From assembly GCA_900555635.1 (NCBI GenBank), contig USLU01000020.1, forward strand, positions 1 to 64,000: a stretch of 64,000 nucleotides of DNA, written 5' to 3'. Shown here piece after piece: positions 1-7,939 of this stretch. Made by a program: the position numbers and the translations under genes. The stretch comes from an uncultured Bacteroides sp. Its GTDB lineage: Bacteria; Bacteroidota; Bacteroidia; Bacteroidales; Bacteroidaceae. The notes under the pieces were generated by a model. That model was given only the letters and a program-made list of their open reading frames with translations. It did no database searches and was not told the DNA's origin. The stretch's first letter is position 1; each line of letters begins with the position of its first letter.

Positions 1-56
1 TCCCAGACAGCCAATCTTTTGTTAACCTTAAATCTAATACTATGAAAAACACAGTA

Positions 57-64
57 CAAAGGTA
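57..64 (-). promoter_or_regulatory. Possible leftward -7 promoter element
   Basis: The minus strand reads TACCTTTG, a match to the Bacteroidota -7 consensus TAnnTTTG. It would drive a gene to the left of the window. The rest of the first 170 bases shows nothing else I can support. Confidence 0.35.
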
Positions 65-170
65 CGGACTTTTGGGATATCTCCAAATTTTCAGTCCTTA
101 GCAGGATGTCTTATAACATGGTTTAATAGGATTATGCGGTTGTTAACAAATAACTTAGAAATATCGGATA

Positions 171-1343
171 ATGATTCATACTATTTTAGATACAGACCTA
201 TACAAATTCACAACTTCGTATGCCTACATCAAGTTGTTTCCTAATGCTATAGGAACATTCAGCTTTAAGGATAGGGACGAAACAGCCTATACGGACAAAT
301 TTCTGAAAAGCCTCCGAGAAGCAGTTGTAAGTCTGGCAGAAGTCGCACTCACTACTGAGGAGTTGGAATACATGGCCAGTCATTGCCGTTTCCTGCCCCG
401 TGTTTATTGGGAATGGCTCTCTTCTTTTCGTTTTCAACCCGATAAAGTAAAGATATACTTGGATGAGGATTGTCATCTCAATATAGAAATTACAGACTAT
501 CTATACAAGGCTACTCTTTATGAAGTACCTTTACTCGCTATCGTTTCTGAAATAAAGAACCAAACTCTCGGAAACATCGCAGATATGGACGATATCATCT
601 GTAAACTTTCCGAAAAAGTCACTCTCTCTAACGAACACCAATTATCCTTTTCCGAATTCGGGACCCGCAGGCGCTTCTCTTTCGATGTGCAAGATAAAGT
701 GATAGGCTATCTGAAACAAACTTCCCAATATTGTACCGGGACTTCCAATTGCCATTTCGCTATGAAATACGGAATGAAGCCTATGGGTACACACCCACAC
801 GAATGGTTCATGTTTCATGGTGCACAGTTTGGTTACAAGCATGCCAATTACATGGCTCTGGAAAATTGGGTGAATGTATATGATGGCGATTTAGGCATTG
901 CCCTTTCCGACACCTATACTTCCAAAGTCTTTCTGAACAACTTGAGCCGTAAACAAGCTAAACTATTTGATGGTGTACGATGCGACTCAGGCAACGAGTT
1001 TGAGTTTGCAGATCAACTCGTAGCCCGCTATCGAGAATTGGGAATCGATTCGACTACCAAAATCATTGTGTTCAGCAATGCTCTGGATTTCGGTAAAGCA
1101 CTCGATATCCAGGAATATTGCCGTGGTAAAATACGATGTGCTTTCGGCATTGGTACAAATCTGACAAACGACACTGGATATAAACCTTCCAATATCGTAA
1201 TGAAACTAACTCAATGCAAAATGAACATCAACCAAGTATGGCGCGAATGTGTTAAGCTATCGGATGATGAGGGAAAACACATTGGTAGCGAGGCGGAAGT
1301 ACAGGCATGCTTGTATGATTTGAAAATAGCGATTAATGATTAG
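171..1343 (+). CDS. pncB: Nicotinate phosphoribosyltransferase
   Basis: This 390-residue protein matches the PncB family in length and in its N-terminus (MIHTILDTDLYKFTTSYAY), which is typical of the enzyme. PncB joins nicotinate to PRPP to give nicotinate mononucleotide in the cytoplasmic NAD salvage pathway. Visible family features are the GTRRRFSF stretch near residue 165, the THPHEWFMFHGAQ region near residue 208, and a phosphate-binding part with DSGNEFEF and FGIGTNLTND. The ATG at 171 is the natural start, because the sequence upstream is AT-rich and closed. The last codons overlap the arm of an extragenic hairpin repeat (1331-1387). The neighbour on the other strand converges on it. 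Confidence 0.95.
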   Translation: MIHTILDTDLYKFTTSYAYIKLFPNAIGTFSFKDRDETAYTDKFLKSLREAVVSLAEVALTTEELEYMASHCRFLPRVYWEWLSSFRFQPDKVKIYLDEDCHLNIEITDYLYKATLYEVPLLAIVSEIKNQTLGNIADMDDIICKLSEKVTLSNEHQLSFSEFGTRRRFSFDVQDKVIGYLKQTSQYCTGTSNCHFAMKYGMKPMGTHPHEWFMFHGAQFGYKHANYMALENWVNVYDGDLGIALSDTYTSKVFLNNLSRKQAKLFDGVRCDSGNEFEFADQLVARYRELGIDSTTKIIVFSNALDFGKALDIQEYCRGKIRCAFGIGTNLTNDTGYKPSNIVMKLTQCKMNINQVWRECVKLSDDEGKHIGSEAEVQACLYDLKIAIND

Positions 1344-1387
1344 TTGGCTGCGCAATCATGCCACATGGTAATCACTAATCATTCATC
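1331..1387. repeat. Extragenic hairpin element with conserved core, copy 1
   Basis: The arms AATGATTAGT and ACTAATCATT flank a core reading CTGCGCAATCATGCCACATG at 1348-1367. Nearly the same core occurs at 63787-63807 on the opposite strand, with unrelated arms. The element fills the gap between the convergent pncB and adenosyltransferase genes and reaches both stop codons, so it may also act as a two-way terminator. Confidence 0.6.
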
Positions 1388-1955
1388 ACTTTTTCTTCCT
1401 TTTATACGCAAACTCCTGCCACTTCTCCTCCGGCCAGTTTTGATGCTGCATTTCTATGCGTGCCATAACAAAAAATAAATCAGAAAGACGATTTACAAAG
1501 CGTAGGATATCTTCATTAACAGTATCTTGACGATTGAGTGTCCACAGACGACGTTCAGCACGACGGGCTATAGTACGGGCAAAGTGAAGTTGGGCAGATA
1601 CAGGCGTACCACCAGGCAACAGAAAGTAACCATGATCTTGCAGTTCTACACTCATAGCATCCATTTCCTGTTCACAGCGCAGAACCAGTTCCTCCGCTGA
1701 GAGAGGATTCGGATTTACTACTCCCGAAGGGGTTGCCACATGACTCATTACCACCATCAATTCCCGCTGAACCGTATGTAGTAAATCCTGCCATGCATCT
1801 TCTGCCGGGAGCATGGAACGGATAATGCCGATTACTGCATTCAATTCATCCAAGGAGCCATTCGCTTCAATACGGATGTCATCTTTCGGAACACGCATAC
1901 CGCCATGAATGCCTGTGGTTCCCTTATCTCCTGTTTTTGTATAGATTCTTTTCAT
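1386..1955 (-). CDS. pduO: Cob(I)yrinic acid a,c-diamide / cob(I)alamin adenosyltransferase, PduO type
   Basis: This 189-residue protein has the ATP-binding start of the PduO/MMAB family (KRIYTKTGDKGTTGIHGG, residues 2-19). It also has the conserved arginine-rich helix RRAERRLWTL near residue 131 and an NRLSDLFFVMAR helix near residue 154. The family transfers the adenosyl group of ATP to reduced cobalt corrinoids, giving coenzyme B12. It lies upstream of the other corrin genes of the window, with CbiA next on the same strand after a small broken gene. It is not related to the CobA/BtuR-type adenosyltransferase. Confidence 0.93.
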   Translation of the reverse strand: MKRIYTKTGDKGTTGIHGGMRVPKDDIRIEANGSLDELNAVIGIIRSMLPAEDAWQDLLHTVQRELMVVMSHVATPSGVVNPNPLSAEELVLRCEQEMDAMSVELQDHGYFLLPGGTPVSAQLHFARTIARRAERRLWTLNRQDTVNEDILRFVNRLSDLFFVMARIEMQHQNWPEEKWQEFAYKRKKK

Positions 1956-1975
1956 TTGTTATTATTAATCTGTAT

Positions 1976-2228
1976 TTATGCGTTTTCTACAGCTTCCTTT
2001 TCTTTCTTTGTGAGTGACTGGTAAACAAGTTCGTAAGATCTTCCTACAAGCTCTTCTATCTTATAGTCCGGTACATCTTTATTAAAGTACACATCATTCC
2101 AGAACCGTTTGTTCATATGCCATGCCGGAGTTATGCCTTCATATTGTATTCGGAGATTCTCAGCTTCTTCCGGAGTAGATTTCAGGCAACAACGGTCGAA
2201 TATATGTTCTAAAGTCTTCTATATTCAT
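1976..2228 (-). pseudogene. Decayed MmcQ/YjbR-family protein
   Basis: The minus strand starts with ATG at 2228 and reads MNIEDFRTYI, a typical MmcQ/YjbR start, but this frame stops soon after. A second frame gives the family's C-terminal half: FDRCCLKSTPEEAENLR, then GITPAWHMNKRFWNDVYF, and an end at the stop at 1976. Intact members are about 115-120 residues. The parts here add up to about 85, so roughly 30-40 central residues are missing and the remaining halves are out of frame. The family is a small DNA-binding-like fold of unclear function. I read this as a deletion plus frameshift; a sequencing error could explain the frameshift but not the missing middle. Confidence 0.7.
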
Positions 2229-2273
2229 TTTACTTGATATTTTAGAATTCTGTAATTATATGTTTATATTTTT

Positions 2274-3644
2274 TCAAAACAAAGCCATTACGTCAATCTC
2301 CCCCCAATATAGATGTGTATAGCTGGCAATCACATTCTTGTATCGGAATACGGGTGTAGCTACCGGTTGCCCTTTGGCATTATAGACTTGCGCAATGGAA
2401 GAAGGAAGACGAAAATAGTCGAAATTACCTGCATCATCGTACCACTTTTTAAATGTAGTATAATGAAATTCATGTCCCCGAAGATGCTGACCGTTATAGT
2501 CGAACTGACGATAGCCTAATGATAATTTTCGATAGTCTCTCTCGTTACTGATATAAAAAGGAAAAACTCCTACCATCCGTTCCGAATCATAATTACCCCC
2601 CGGTTCGTCACTACTACCATCCTTAATAATAGCCTGCGACAAATAAATCATGCCACCACACTCAGCCAGCACCTTACCACCGGCTTCTACATACTCACAA
2701 ATAGACTTCTTGGTACGCCAAGCTTTGTTTAATTCTGTAATACGCTCCTCCGGATATCCACCCGGCAGATAAAGCAAATCGGTATTTGGGGAAATAGGCC
2801 GGTTGTGTTCGGGATTGAAGAAAGAGACTGTACCCAAACGGCGAAGAATAGCCAGATGTTCTTCATAAAGAAAAGAGAAAGATTCTTCGTTATGAGCTAC
2901 CAGAATGCGTAACCCGCCGTTCTTTTCCTTTTCTGTCTGCTGCTCCTCTTGCACTTCAGGCAAAGGAAGAGTGGTCTTCTCTAACAACAATTGCCAGTCT
3001 ACTTGTTTCTCTAATAAGTCGGTAAGCAAGTCCAGTGCATCCGTCTCTTTAGAACGGCTGAAATCAAGCCCTAAATGACGTGATTCTTGCTCCAGTCCTT
3101 TTTGTTTAGGCAGATACCCGAAGCTGGTTATCTTTAGTTCATCGCAAACTTCCTGCAACATCTCATAATGACGCTGCGAACCGACACGATTAAAAATAAC
3201 CCCCGCAATGCGCATCTCCGGACGAAAATTGATGAAGCCGGACAATAAAGGTGCAATAGAATAAGCAGCCGATTTTGCATCGACCACCAGCACAACGGGA
3301 ATATTCAAAAGCTTCGCTATTTCCGCCGAAGATCCCCGGTCACGGTCGTACCCGTCGTACATTCCCATCATACCTTCTACGATGGAAGCGTCGGCATCGG
3401 CAGAATAACGTGCATACAGTTCACTGACATGCTCTTTGGATGCCATAAAAGTATCCAGATTGATGGAAGGACGACCACATACCGCTGTATGATACTTTGT
3501 ATCGATATAATCGGGACCACATTTGAAAGGTTGCACTTTCAGCCCTTTCTTTGCAAGCAACGCCATCAGTCCGCGACTGACCGTTGTTTTTCCGCTGCCC
3601 GATGTAGGGGCGGCTATCAGAAATTGGGGTATGTTTCTTTCCAT
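2274..3644 (-). CDS. cbiA: Cobyrinate a,c-diamide synthase
   Basis: CbiA amidates the a and c side chains of cobyrinate using glutamine and ATP. The 456-residue protein starts with a dethiobiotin-synthetase-like ATPase domain, with P-loop APTSGSGKTTVSRG at residues 12-25 and KCGPDYIDTKYH near residue 41. It ends with a class I glutaminase domain, with nucleophile cysteine in LAECGGMIYLSQ near residue 325 and a late histidine in ASYTHLYWG. The length is normal. A minus-strand TACCTTTG element at 3667-3674 sits about 20 bases before the ATG, so the leader is very short and no riboswitch is present in it. Confidence 0.95.
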   Translation of the reverse strand: MERNIPQFLIAAPTSGSGKTTVSRGLMALLAKKGLKVQPFKCGPDYIDTKYHTAVCGRPSINLDTFMASKEHVSELYARYSADADASIVEGMMGMYDGYDRDRGSSAEIAKLLNIPVVLVVDAKSAAYSIAPLLSGFINFRPEMRIAGVIFNRVGSQRHYEMLQEVCDELKITSFGYLPKQKGLEQESRHLGLDFSRSKETDALDLLTDLLEKQVDWQLLLEKTTLPLPEVQEEQQTEKEKNGGLRILVAHNEESFSFLYEEHLAILRRLGTVSFFNPEHNRPISPNTDLLYLPGGYPEERITELNKAWRTKKSICEYVEAGGKVLAECGGMIYLSQAIIKDGSSDEPGGNYDSERMVGVFPFYISNERDYRKLSLGYRQFDYNGQHLRGHEFHYTTFKKWYDDAGNFDYFRLPSSIAQVYNAKGQPVATPVFRYKNVIASYTHLYWGEIDVMALF

Positions 3645-3666
3645 TTCCTTACCTAATTATTTCCGG

Positions 3667-3674
3667 CAAAGGTA
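3667..3674 (-). promoter_or_regulatory. -7 promoter element for cbiA
   Basis: The minus strand reads TACCTTTG, an exact fit to TAnnTTTG, 23 bases before the cbiA start codon. A near match for the divergent gene (TACCTTAG, 3697-3704, plus strand) lies beside it. Confidence 0.55.
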
Positions 3675-3726
3675 AGCATATCTCCGACAAAAGCCTTACC
3701 TTAGCTGCCAAAATAAAACATTTGCT

Positions 3727-5157
3727 ATGATAACTGAAGAACTTAAAAAACTCTACATCGCACATACCGGACACGAACCGGAAATTATTGATGAACTCCC
3801 CTCTTCCGGCTCCAACCGCCGTTATTTCCGTCTGACCGGCAACCCGACACTGATTGGTGTTAGTGGTGAGTCTGTTGAAGAAAACCGTGCTTTCCTCTAC
3901 ATGGCAGAGCACTTCCGTCAGAAAGGTTTGTCCGTTCCACAAGTGTTTATCCGCTCGGAAGATGATGTGTATTATCTGCAAGAAGACTTGGGAGATACGC
4001 TTCTGTTCAATGCCATAGAGAAAGGACGCAAGACCAGTGTATTTGGTGAAGACGAGAAGCAACTATTACGCAAGACTATGCGCCTGTTGCCTGCCATACA
4101 GTTTGCCGGAGCCGATGGCATGGACTTCACACACTGCTACCCCGCTTCGGAGTTTAACAGCCGTTCTATTTTGTGGGACTTGAACTACTTTAAATACTGT
4201 TTCTTGAAAGCCACAGGCATGGACTTCCTCGAAGATAGACTGGAAGATGACTTTCAGAAAATGGCGGATGTACTGCTCCGCAGTAGTTCGGCAACCTTTA
4301 TGTATCGTGACTTCCAAAGCCGCAACGTAATGATAAAGGACGGCGAACCTTGGCTTATTGACTTCCAGGGGGGACGCAAAGGTCCGGTTTACTACGATGT
4401 AGCCTCTTTCTTGTGGCAAGCCAAAGCCAACTATCCCGAGAGCTTGCGCAAAGAACTTTTGCAAGAATACATTGATGCTCTGCGAAAATACCAACCGGTA
4501 GATGAAGCCTACTTCTATGCACAGCTTCGTCACTTCGTACTATTCCGCACCATGCAAGTATTAGGTGCATACGGTTTCCGTGGCTATTTCGAGAAGAAGC
4601 CGCACTTTATCCAAAGTGTACCTTTTGCTATTGAAAATCTGCGCCAATTGCTACAAGAGCCTTATCCCGAATATCCTTATCTTTGCCAAGTACTGCGCGA
4701 ACTGACCGAATTGAAACAATTTACTGACGACTCGCAAAAACGTCGTCTCGTAGTAAAAGTAACCAGTTTTGCCTATAAAAAAGGAATTCCCGAAGATTCA
4801 TCAGGCAATGGCGGTGGTTTCGTATTCGACTGCCGTGCTGTGAACAACCCCGGAAAATATGAGCGCTACAAACCATTCACCGGACTGGACGAACCCGTTA
4901 TCCGTTTCTTGGAAGATGATGGAGAGATTGCCGTATTCCTGGAACATGTCTATGCGCTTGTAGATGCTTCTGTAAAACGCTATATGGAGCGTGGTTTTAC
5001 CAATCTTTCCATCTGTTTTGGCTGTACAGGAGGGCAACACCGTTCCGTATATTCGGCACAACATCTTGCTGAACACCTCAATCAAAAATTCGGTGTACAA
5101 GTCAATCTGGTACACAGGGAACAGAATATAGAACAAGCGTTTAAAGCGAAACGATAA
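3727..5157 (+). CDS. AmgK-like amino-sugar kinase fused to RapZ C-terminal domain
   Basis: The 476-residue protein has two parts. Residues 1 to about 330 are an aminoglycoside-phosphotransferase-fold kinase, with catalytic loop YRDFQSRNVM near residue 198 and metal-binding IDFQGG near residue 212. This resembles AmgK, the anomeric MurNAc/GlcNAc kinase of cell-wall recycling. Residues from about 340 to the end match the C-terminal domain of RapZ/YvcJ (FVFDCRAVNNPG, then CFGCTGGQHRSVYSAQHLAE). In E. coli that part senses glucosamine-6-phosphate, but the RapZ N-terminal P-loop domain is absent here. The next gene, three bases downstream, is MurU-like, which strongly supports a recycling role. 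That the RapZ part senses an amino sugar is inference. Confidence 0.8.
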   Translation: MITEELKKLYIAHTGHEPEIIDELPSSGSNRRYFRLTGNPTLIGVSGESVEENRAFLYMAEHFRQKGLSVPQVFIRSEDDVYYLQEDLGDTLLFNAIEKGRKTSVFGEDEKQLLRKTMRLLPAIQFAGADGMDFTHCYPASEFNSRSILWDLNYFKYCFLKATGMDFLEDRLEDDFQKMADVLLRSSSATFMYRDFQSRNVMIKDGEPWLIDFQGGRKGPVYYDVASFLWQAKANYPESLRKELLQEYIDALRKYQPVDEAYFYAQLRHFVLFRTMQVLGAYGFRGYFEKKPHFIQSVPFAIENLRQLLQEPYPEYPYLCQVLRELTELKQFTDDSQKRRLVVKVTSFAYKKGIPEDSSGNGGGFVFDCRAVNNPGKYERYKPFTGLDEPVIRFLEDDGEIAVFLEHVYALVDASVKRYMERGFTNLSICFGCTGGQHRSVYSAQHLAEHLNQKFGVQVNLVHREQNIEQAFKAKR

Positions 5158-5160
5158 AGA

Positions 5161-5901
5161 ATGAAAGCAATGATATTTGCCGCCGGACTGGGCACCCGCC
5201 TTCGTCCGTTGACGGATAATATGCCCAAAGCACTCGTTCCCGTAGCCGGTAAGCCGATGCTGGAACGAGTGATAATGCGACTGAAAGAAGCCGGATTTAA
5301 TGAGATAACAGTCAATATCCATCATTTTGGAGAACAGATTATTGACTTTCTACGTGCTAATGACAATTTTGGCGTAGAGATTCATATCAGTGACGAACGG
5401 GATATGTTGCTCGATACCGGAGGAGGCATTAAGAAAACCCGTCATTGGCTGGATGGCAACGAACCATTCCTCGTTCATAATGCAGATATTCTTTCCAATA
5501 TCGACTTAACGGCTTTTTACCGTCATCATTTAGAAAGCCGGGCAGAAGCAACTTTACTTGTTAGTGAACGGAAAACATCCCGTTATCTTTTATTTGATGA
5601 TTCTTACCAGTTGCATGGCTGGATAAACAAATCTACCGGAGAAGTTAAACCGGAAGGATTCAGTTATAAGGAAGAAGATTATAAGGAACTGGCATTCGGC
5701 GGCATGCATGTTATCTCTCCTTCCCTTTTCCGTTACATGGAAGATGAACAGTGGACAGGTAAATTCTCCATCATACCTTTTTATTTATCGGCTTGCCGAA
5801 GTACAAATATACATGGATATCCGCTTCAAGGCTTTCGCTGGTTTGACATCGGAAAACCGGAAACATTGGCAAAGGCAGAAGAGTATTTGGAGGGGGAATA
5901 A
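5161..5901 (+). CDS. murU: MurNAc-1-phosphate uridylyltransferase-like nucleotidyltransferase
   Basis: This 246-residue sugar-phosphate nucleotidyltransferase has the signature AAGLGTRLRPLTDNMPKAL at residues 7-25, VHNADILSNID near residue 107, and LLDTGGGIKKT near residue 83. These match MurU of the Pseudomonas and Tannerella AmgK-MurU recycling route, where MurNAc-1-phosphate and UTP give UDP-MurNAc. The start follows the kinase-RapZ fusion by three bases, so the two are almost certainly one transcript. Related enzymes act on mannose-1-phosphate or glucose-1-phosphate, so the substrate rests mainly on the neighbour. A hairpin with GGGGGAA/TTCCCCC arms spans its stop codon. Confidence 0.75.
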   Translation: MKAMIFAAGLGTRLRPLTDNMPKALVPVAGKPMLERVIMRLKEAGFNEITVNIHHFGEQIIDFLRANDNFGVEIHISDERDMLLDTGGGIKKTRHWLDGNEPFLVHNADILSNIDLTAFYRHHLESRAEATLLVSERKTSRYLLFDDSYQLHGWINKSTGEVKPEGFSYKEEDYKELAFGGMHVISPSLFRYMEDEQWTGKFSIIPFYLSACRSTNIHGYPLQGFRWFDIGKPETLAKAEEYLEGE

Positions 5902-5920
5902 GAGTTCCCCCTCTCTATTT
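5889..5920. terminator. Terminator hairpin at murU end
   Basis: GAGGGGGAA (5890-5898) pairs with TTCCCCCTC (5905-5913) across a six-base loop that includes the murU stop codon. It separates this gene from the convergent carboxylase operon. Confidence 0.6.
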
Positions 5921-7406
5921 ACAACGGCATATTACCATGCTTTTTCGGCGGATTACTTTGATTCTTGTTATGCGCCATCTCTAAAGCCTGCACCAATTTA
6001 TAACGTGTATCGCGCGGCATAATAATTTCATCTATAAAACCACGCTCCGCCGCCCGGTAAGGGTTGGAGAATTTTTCTTCATAGTCCTTAATAATAGCTT
6101 TTTTCTCTTCAGGAGAAGATTTTCTATGAAGAATATTCACAGCACCTTCGGCACCCATTACCGCAATCTCCGCTTGCGGATAAGCCAGGTTTATATCGGA
6201 CCCCGTGGGTTTGCTGGACATCACTACGTATGCACCGCCATAAGCCTTGCGGGTAATCAGTGTTATTTTAGGGACGGTAGCCTCTGCGTATGCATACACA
6301 ATCTTCGCTCCGTGACGGATAATGCCGTTATGCTCCTGAACGGTTCCCGGTAAAAAGCCGGGTACATCTTCAAAGGTAATCAGAGGGATATTGAAACAGT
6401 CGCAAAAACGGATGAAGCGTGCCGCCTTGTCCGAGGCATCGATATCGAGTACTCCCGCCAGATAAGCGGGTTGATTGGCTATGATTCCTACCGAGTGTCC
6501 TTTCAGTCGTCCGAAGCCTATCACTACATTCTTGGCAAAATGAGACATTACTTCAAAGAAATACTGGTCATCTAATACAGGTTCTATCACATCCTTAATG
6601 TCGTATGGCATATTCGGGTCTTCGGGAATAACCGTTTGCAAAGCTTCCACACGCCGGTGGATATCGTCGGCACAAGGTGCAAACGGAGTATCTTCCATAT
6701 TGTTGGCAGGCAAGAAGCTCAACAACTCGCGAATGCTCATCAAAGTTTCTTCTTCGGTATTGCACATAAAATGAGTAACCCCACTTTTGGTACTGTGTGT
6801 ATATGCACCACCTAACTCCTCTTTATCTACTTCTTCGTGAGTAACGGTTTTTACCACATCCGGTCCCGTGATGAACATGTGGCTTTGCTCTTTCACCATA
6901 AAGATGAAGTCGGTCAATGCAGGAGAATAACACGCACCTCCGGCACAAGGTCCTAATATGGCAGATATCTGGGGAATGACGCCCGAAGCAATGGTATTCT
7001 GATAGAAGATAGAGGCATAACCTTCCAAGCTATTTACCCCCTCTTGAATACGTGCGCCCCCCGAATCGTTCAAAGCAATAATGGGAGCACCGGTCTTTAA
7101 AGCAAGCTGCTGTACCTTTACTATTTTAGTAGCATTCATCCCGCCCAACGTACCACCGTGGGACGTAAAGTCGTAGGCATAAACAAAGGTCTGACGACCG
7201 GCAATCTTACCGTAACCGGTCACCATGCCATCTCCTACCAATTTATCCAATTCATTGAAAGTGCCCTTGTCAAAGAGCATATCGATGCGTTCACGTGCGG
7301 TCATTTTACCGGAAGTGTGTTGCTTTTCAATCTTGTCTACACCACCACCCAAGGAGGCGCGTTTGTCCAGTTCTTCAAACTGCTTGTATATTTCTTCTCT
7401 ATTCAT
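5919..7406 (-). CDS. Acyl-CoA carboxylase carboxyltransferase subunit (propionyl-CoA carboxylase / methylmalonyl-CoA decarboxylase type)
   Basis: This 495-residue carboxyltransferase has the crotonase-fold halves of the PccB/MmdA family: a front half with ALNDSGGARIQEGVNSLEGY near residue 112 and GPCAGGACYSPAL, and a rear half with ITFEDVPGFLPGTVQEHNGI near residue 345 and RKAYGGAYVVMSSK. It moves the carboxyl group between biotin and propionyl-CoA or methylmalonyl-CoA. It is the last gene of a three-gene minus-strand operon with a biotin carrier and a biotin carboxylase. That set favours an ATP-driven carboxylase over a sodium-pumping decarboxylase, though the family alone does not decide this. 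Propionate metabolism links to B12 through methylmalonyl-CoA mutase, which fits the neighbourhood. Confidence 0.9.
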   Translation of the reverse strand: MNREEIYKQFEELDKRASLGGGVDKIEKQHTSGKMTARERIDMLFDKGTFNELDKLVGDGMVTGYGKIAGRQTFVYAYDFTSHGGTLGGMNATKIVKVQQLALKTGAPIIALNDSGGARIQEGVNSLEGYASIFYQNTIASGVIPQISAILGPCAGGACYSPALTDFIFMVKEQSHMFITGPDVVKTVTHEEVDKEELGGAYTHSTKSGVTHFMCNTEEETLMSIRELLSFLPANNMEDTPFAPCADDIHRRVEALQTVIPEDPNMPYDIKDVIEPVLDDQYFFEVMSHFAKNVVIGFGRLKGHSVGIIANQPAYLAGVLDIDASDKAARFIRFCDCFNIPLITFEDVPGFLPGTVQEHNGIIRHGAKIVYAYAEATVPKITLITRKAYGGAYVVMSSKPTGSDINLAYPQAEIAVMGAEGAVNILHRKSSPEEKKAIIKDYEEKFSNPYRAAERGFIDEIIMPRDTRYKLVQALEMAHNKNQSNPPKKHGNMPL

Positions 7407-7412
7407 AATAAA

Positions 7413-7928
7413 TTACTCCTCTTTAATAATGTCTAGTTCTACTAAAACTTGATTTGAATTTACAGGGTCGCCTTCGTTTACCAATATATTCTTTACGATA
7501 CAATCGGCGTTTACCTTATAGTTGCTCTGCATTTTCATGGCTTCCAGCACTACAACGATATCTCCGGCAGCCAAACGGTCACCAACTTTCACTGGGATGC
7601 TGACTACTTTACCCGGCATCGGAGCAGTGATTTTATCGCCTTGCTTTTCGTCGGCTCCTTTCTTCATATTCAGGTATTTGGCTTGTGTGTCTATTATATC
7701 AACATGATACGAACGGTAGAACATGCTCACATCATAGCTTTTGCCCCCCGCTCCACGTACCAGCCCTGCATTGAACGAATTGCCATCATGCAAGATAGAA
7801 CAGCTTCCATTTTCCGCCATCACAATATCCACATCATACGGCTCCCCATCAATGGTGAGTTGTACCTTATTACCTTCTTTGCTGACCAAAGTAACATCAG
7901 CTACACGATCTCCTATATGTATTTCCAT
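7413..7928 (-). CDS. Biotin carboxyl carrier protein of acyl-CoA carboxylase
   Basis: The 171-residue protein has a variable N-terminal part and a C-terminal biotinyl domain. The biotin attachment site is the lysine in VVLEAMKMQSNYK near residue 133, preceded by ITAPMPGKVVSIPVKVGD. It carries carboxybiotin between the carboxylase encoded upstream and the carboxyltransferase encoded six bases downstream. The N-terminal 95 residues look like the linker or barrel part found in Bacteroidota carriers, not like E. coli AccB. Confidence 0.9.
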   Translation of the reverse strand: MEIHIGDRVADVTLVSKEGNKVQLTIDGEPYDVDIVMAENGSCSILHDGNSFNAGLVRGAGGKSYDVSMFYRSYHVDIIDTQAKYLNMKKGADEKQGDKITAPMPGKVVSIPVKVGDRLAAGDIVVVLEAMKMQSNYKVNADCIVKNILVNEGDPVNSNQVLVELDIIKEE

Positions 7929-7939
7929 AATTGCTTGTT

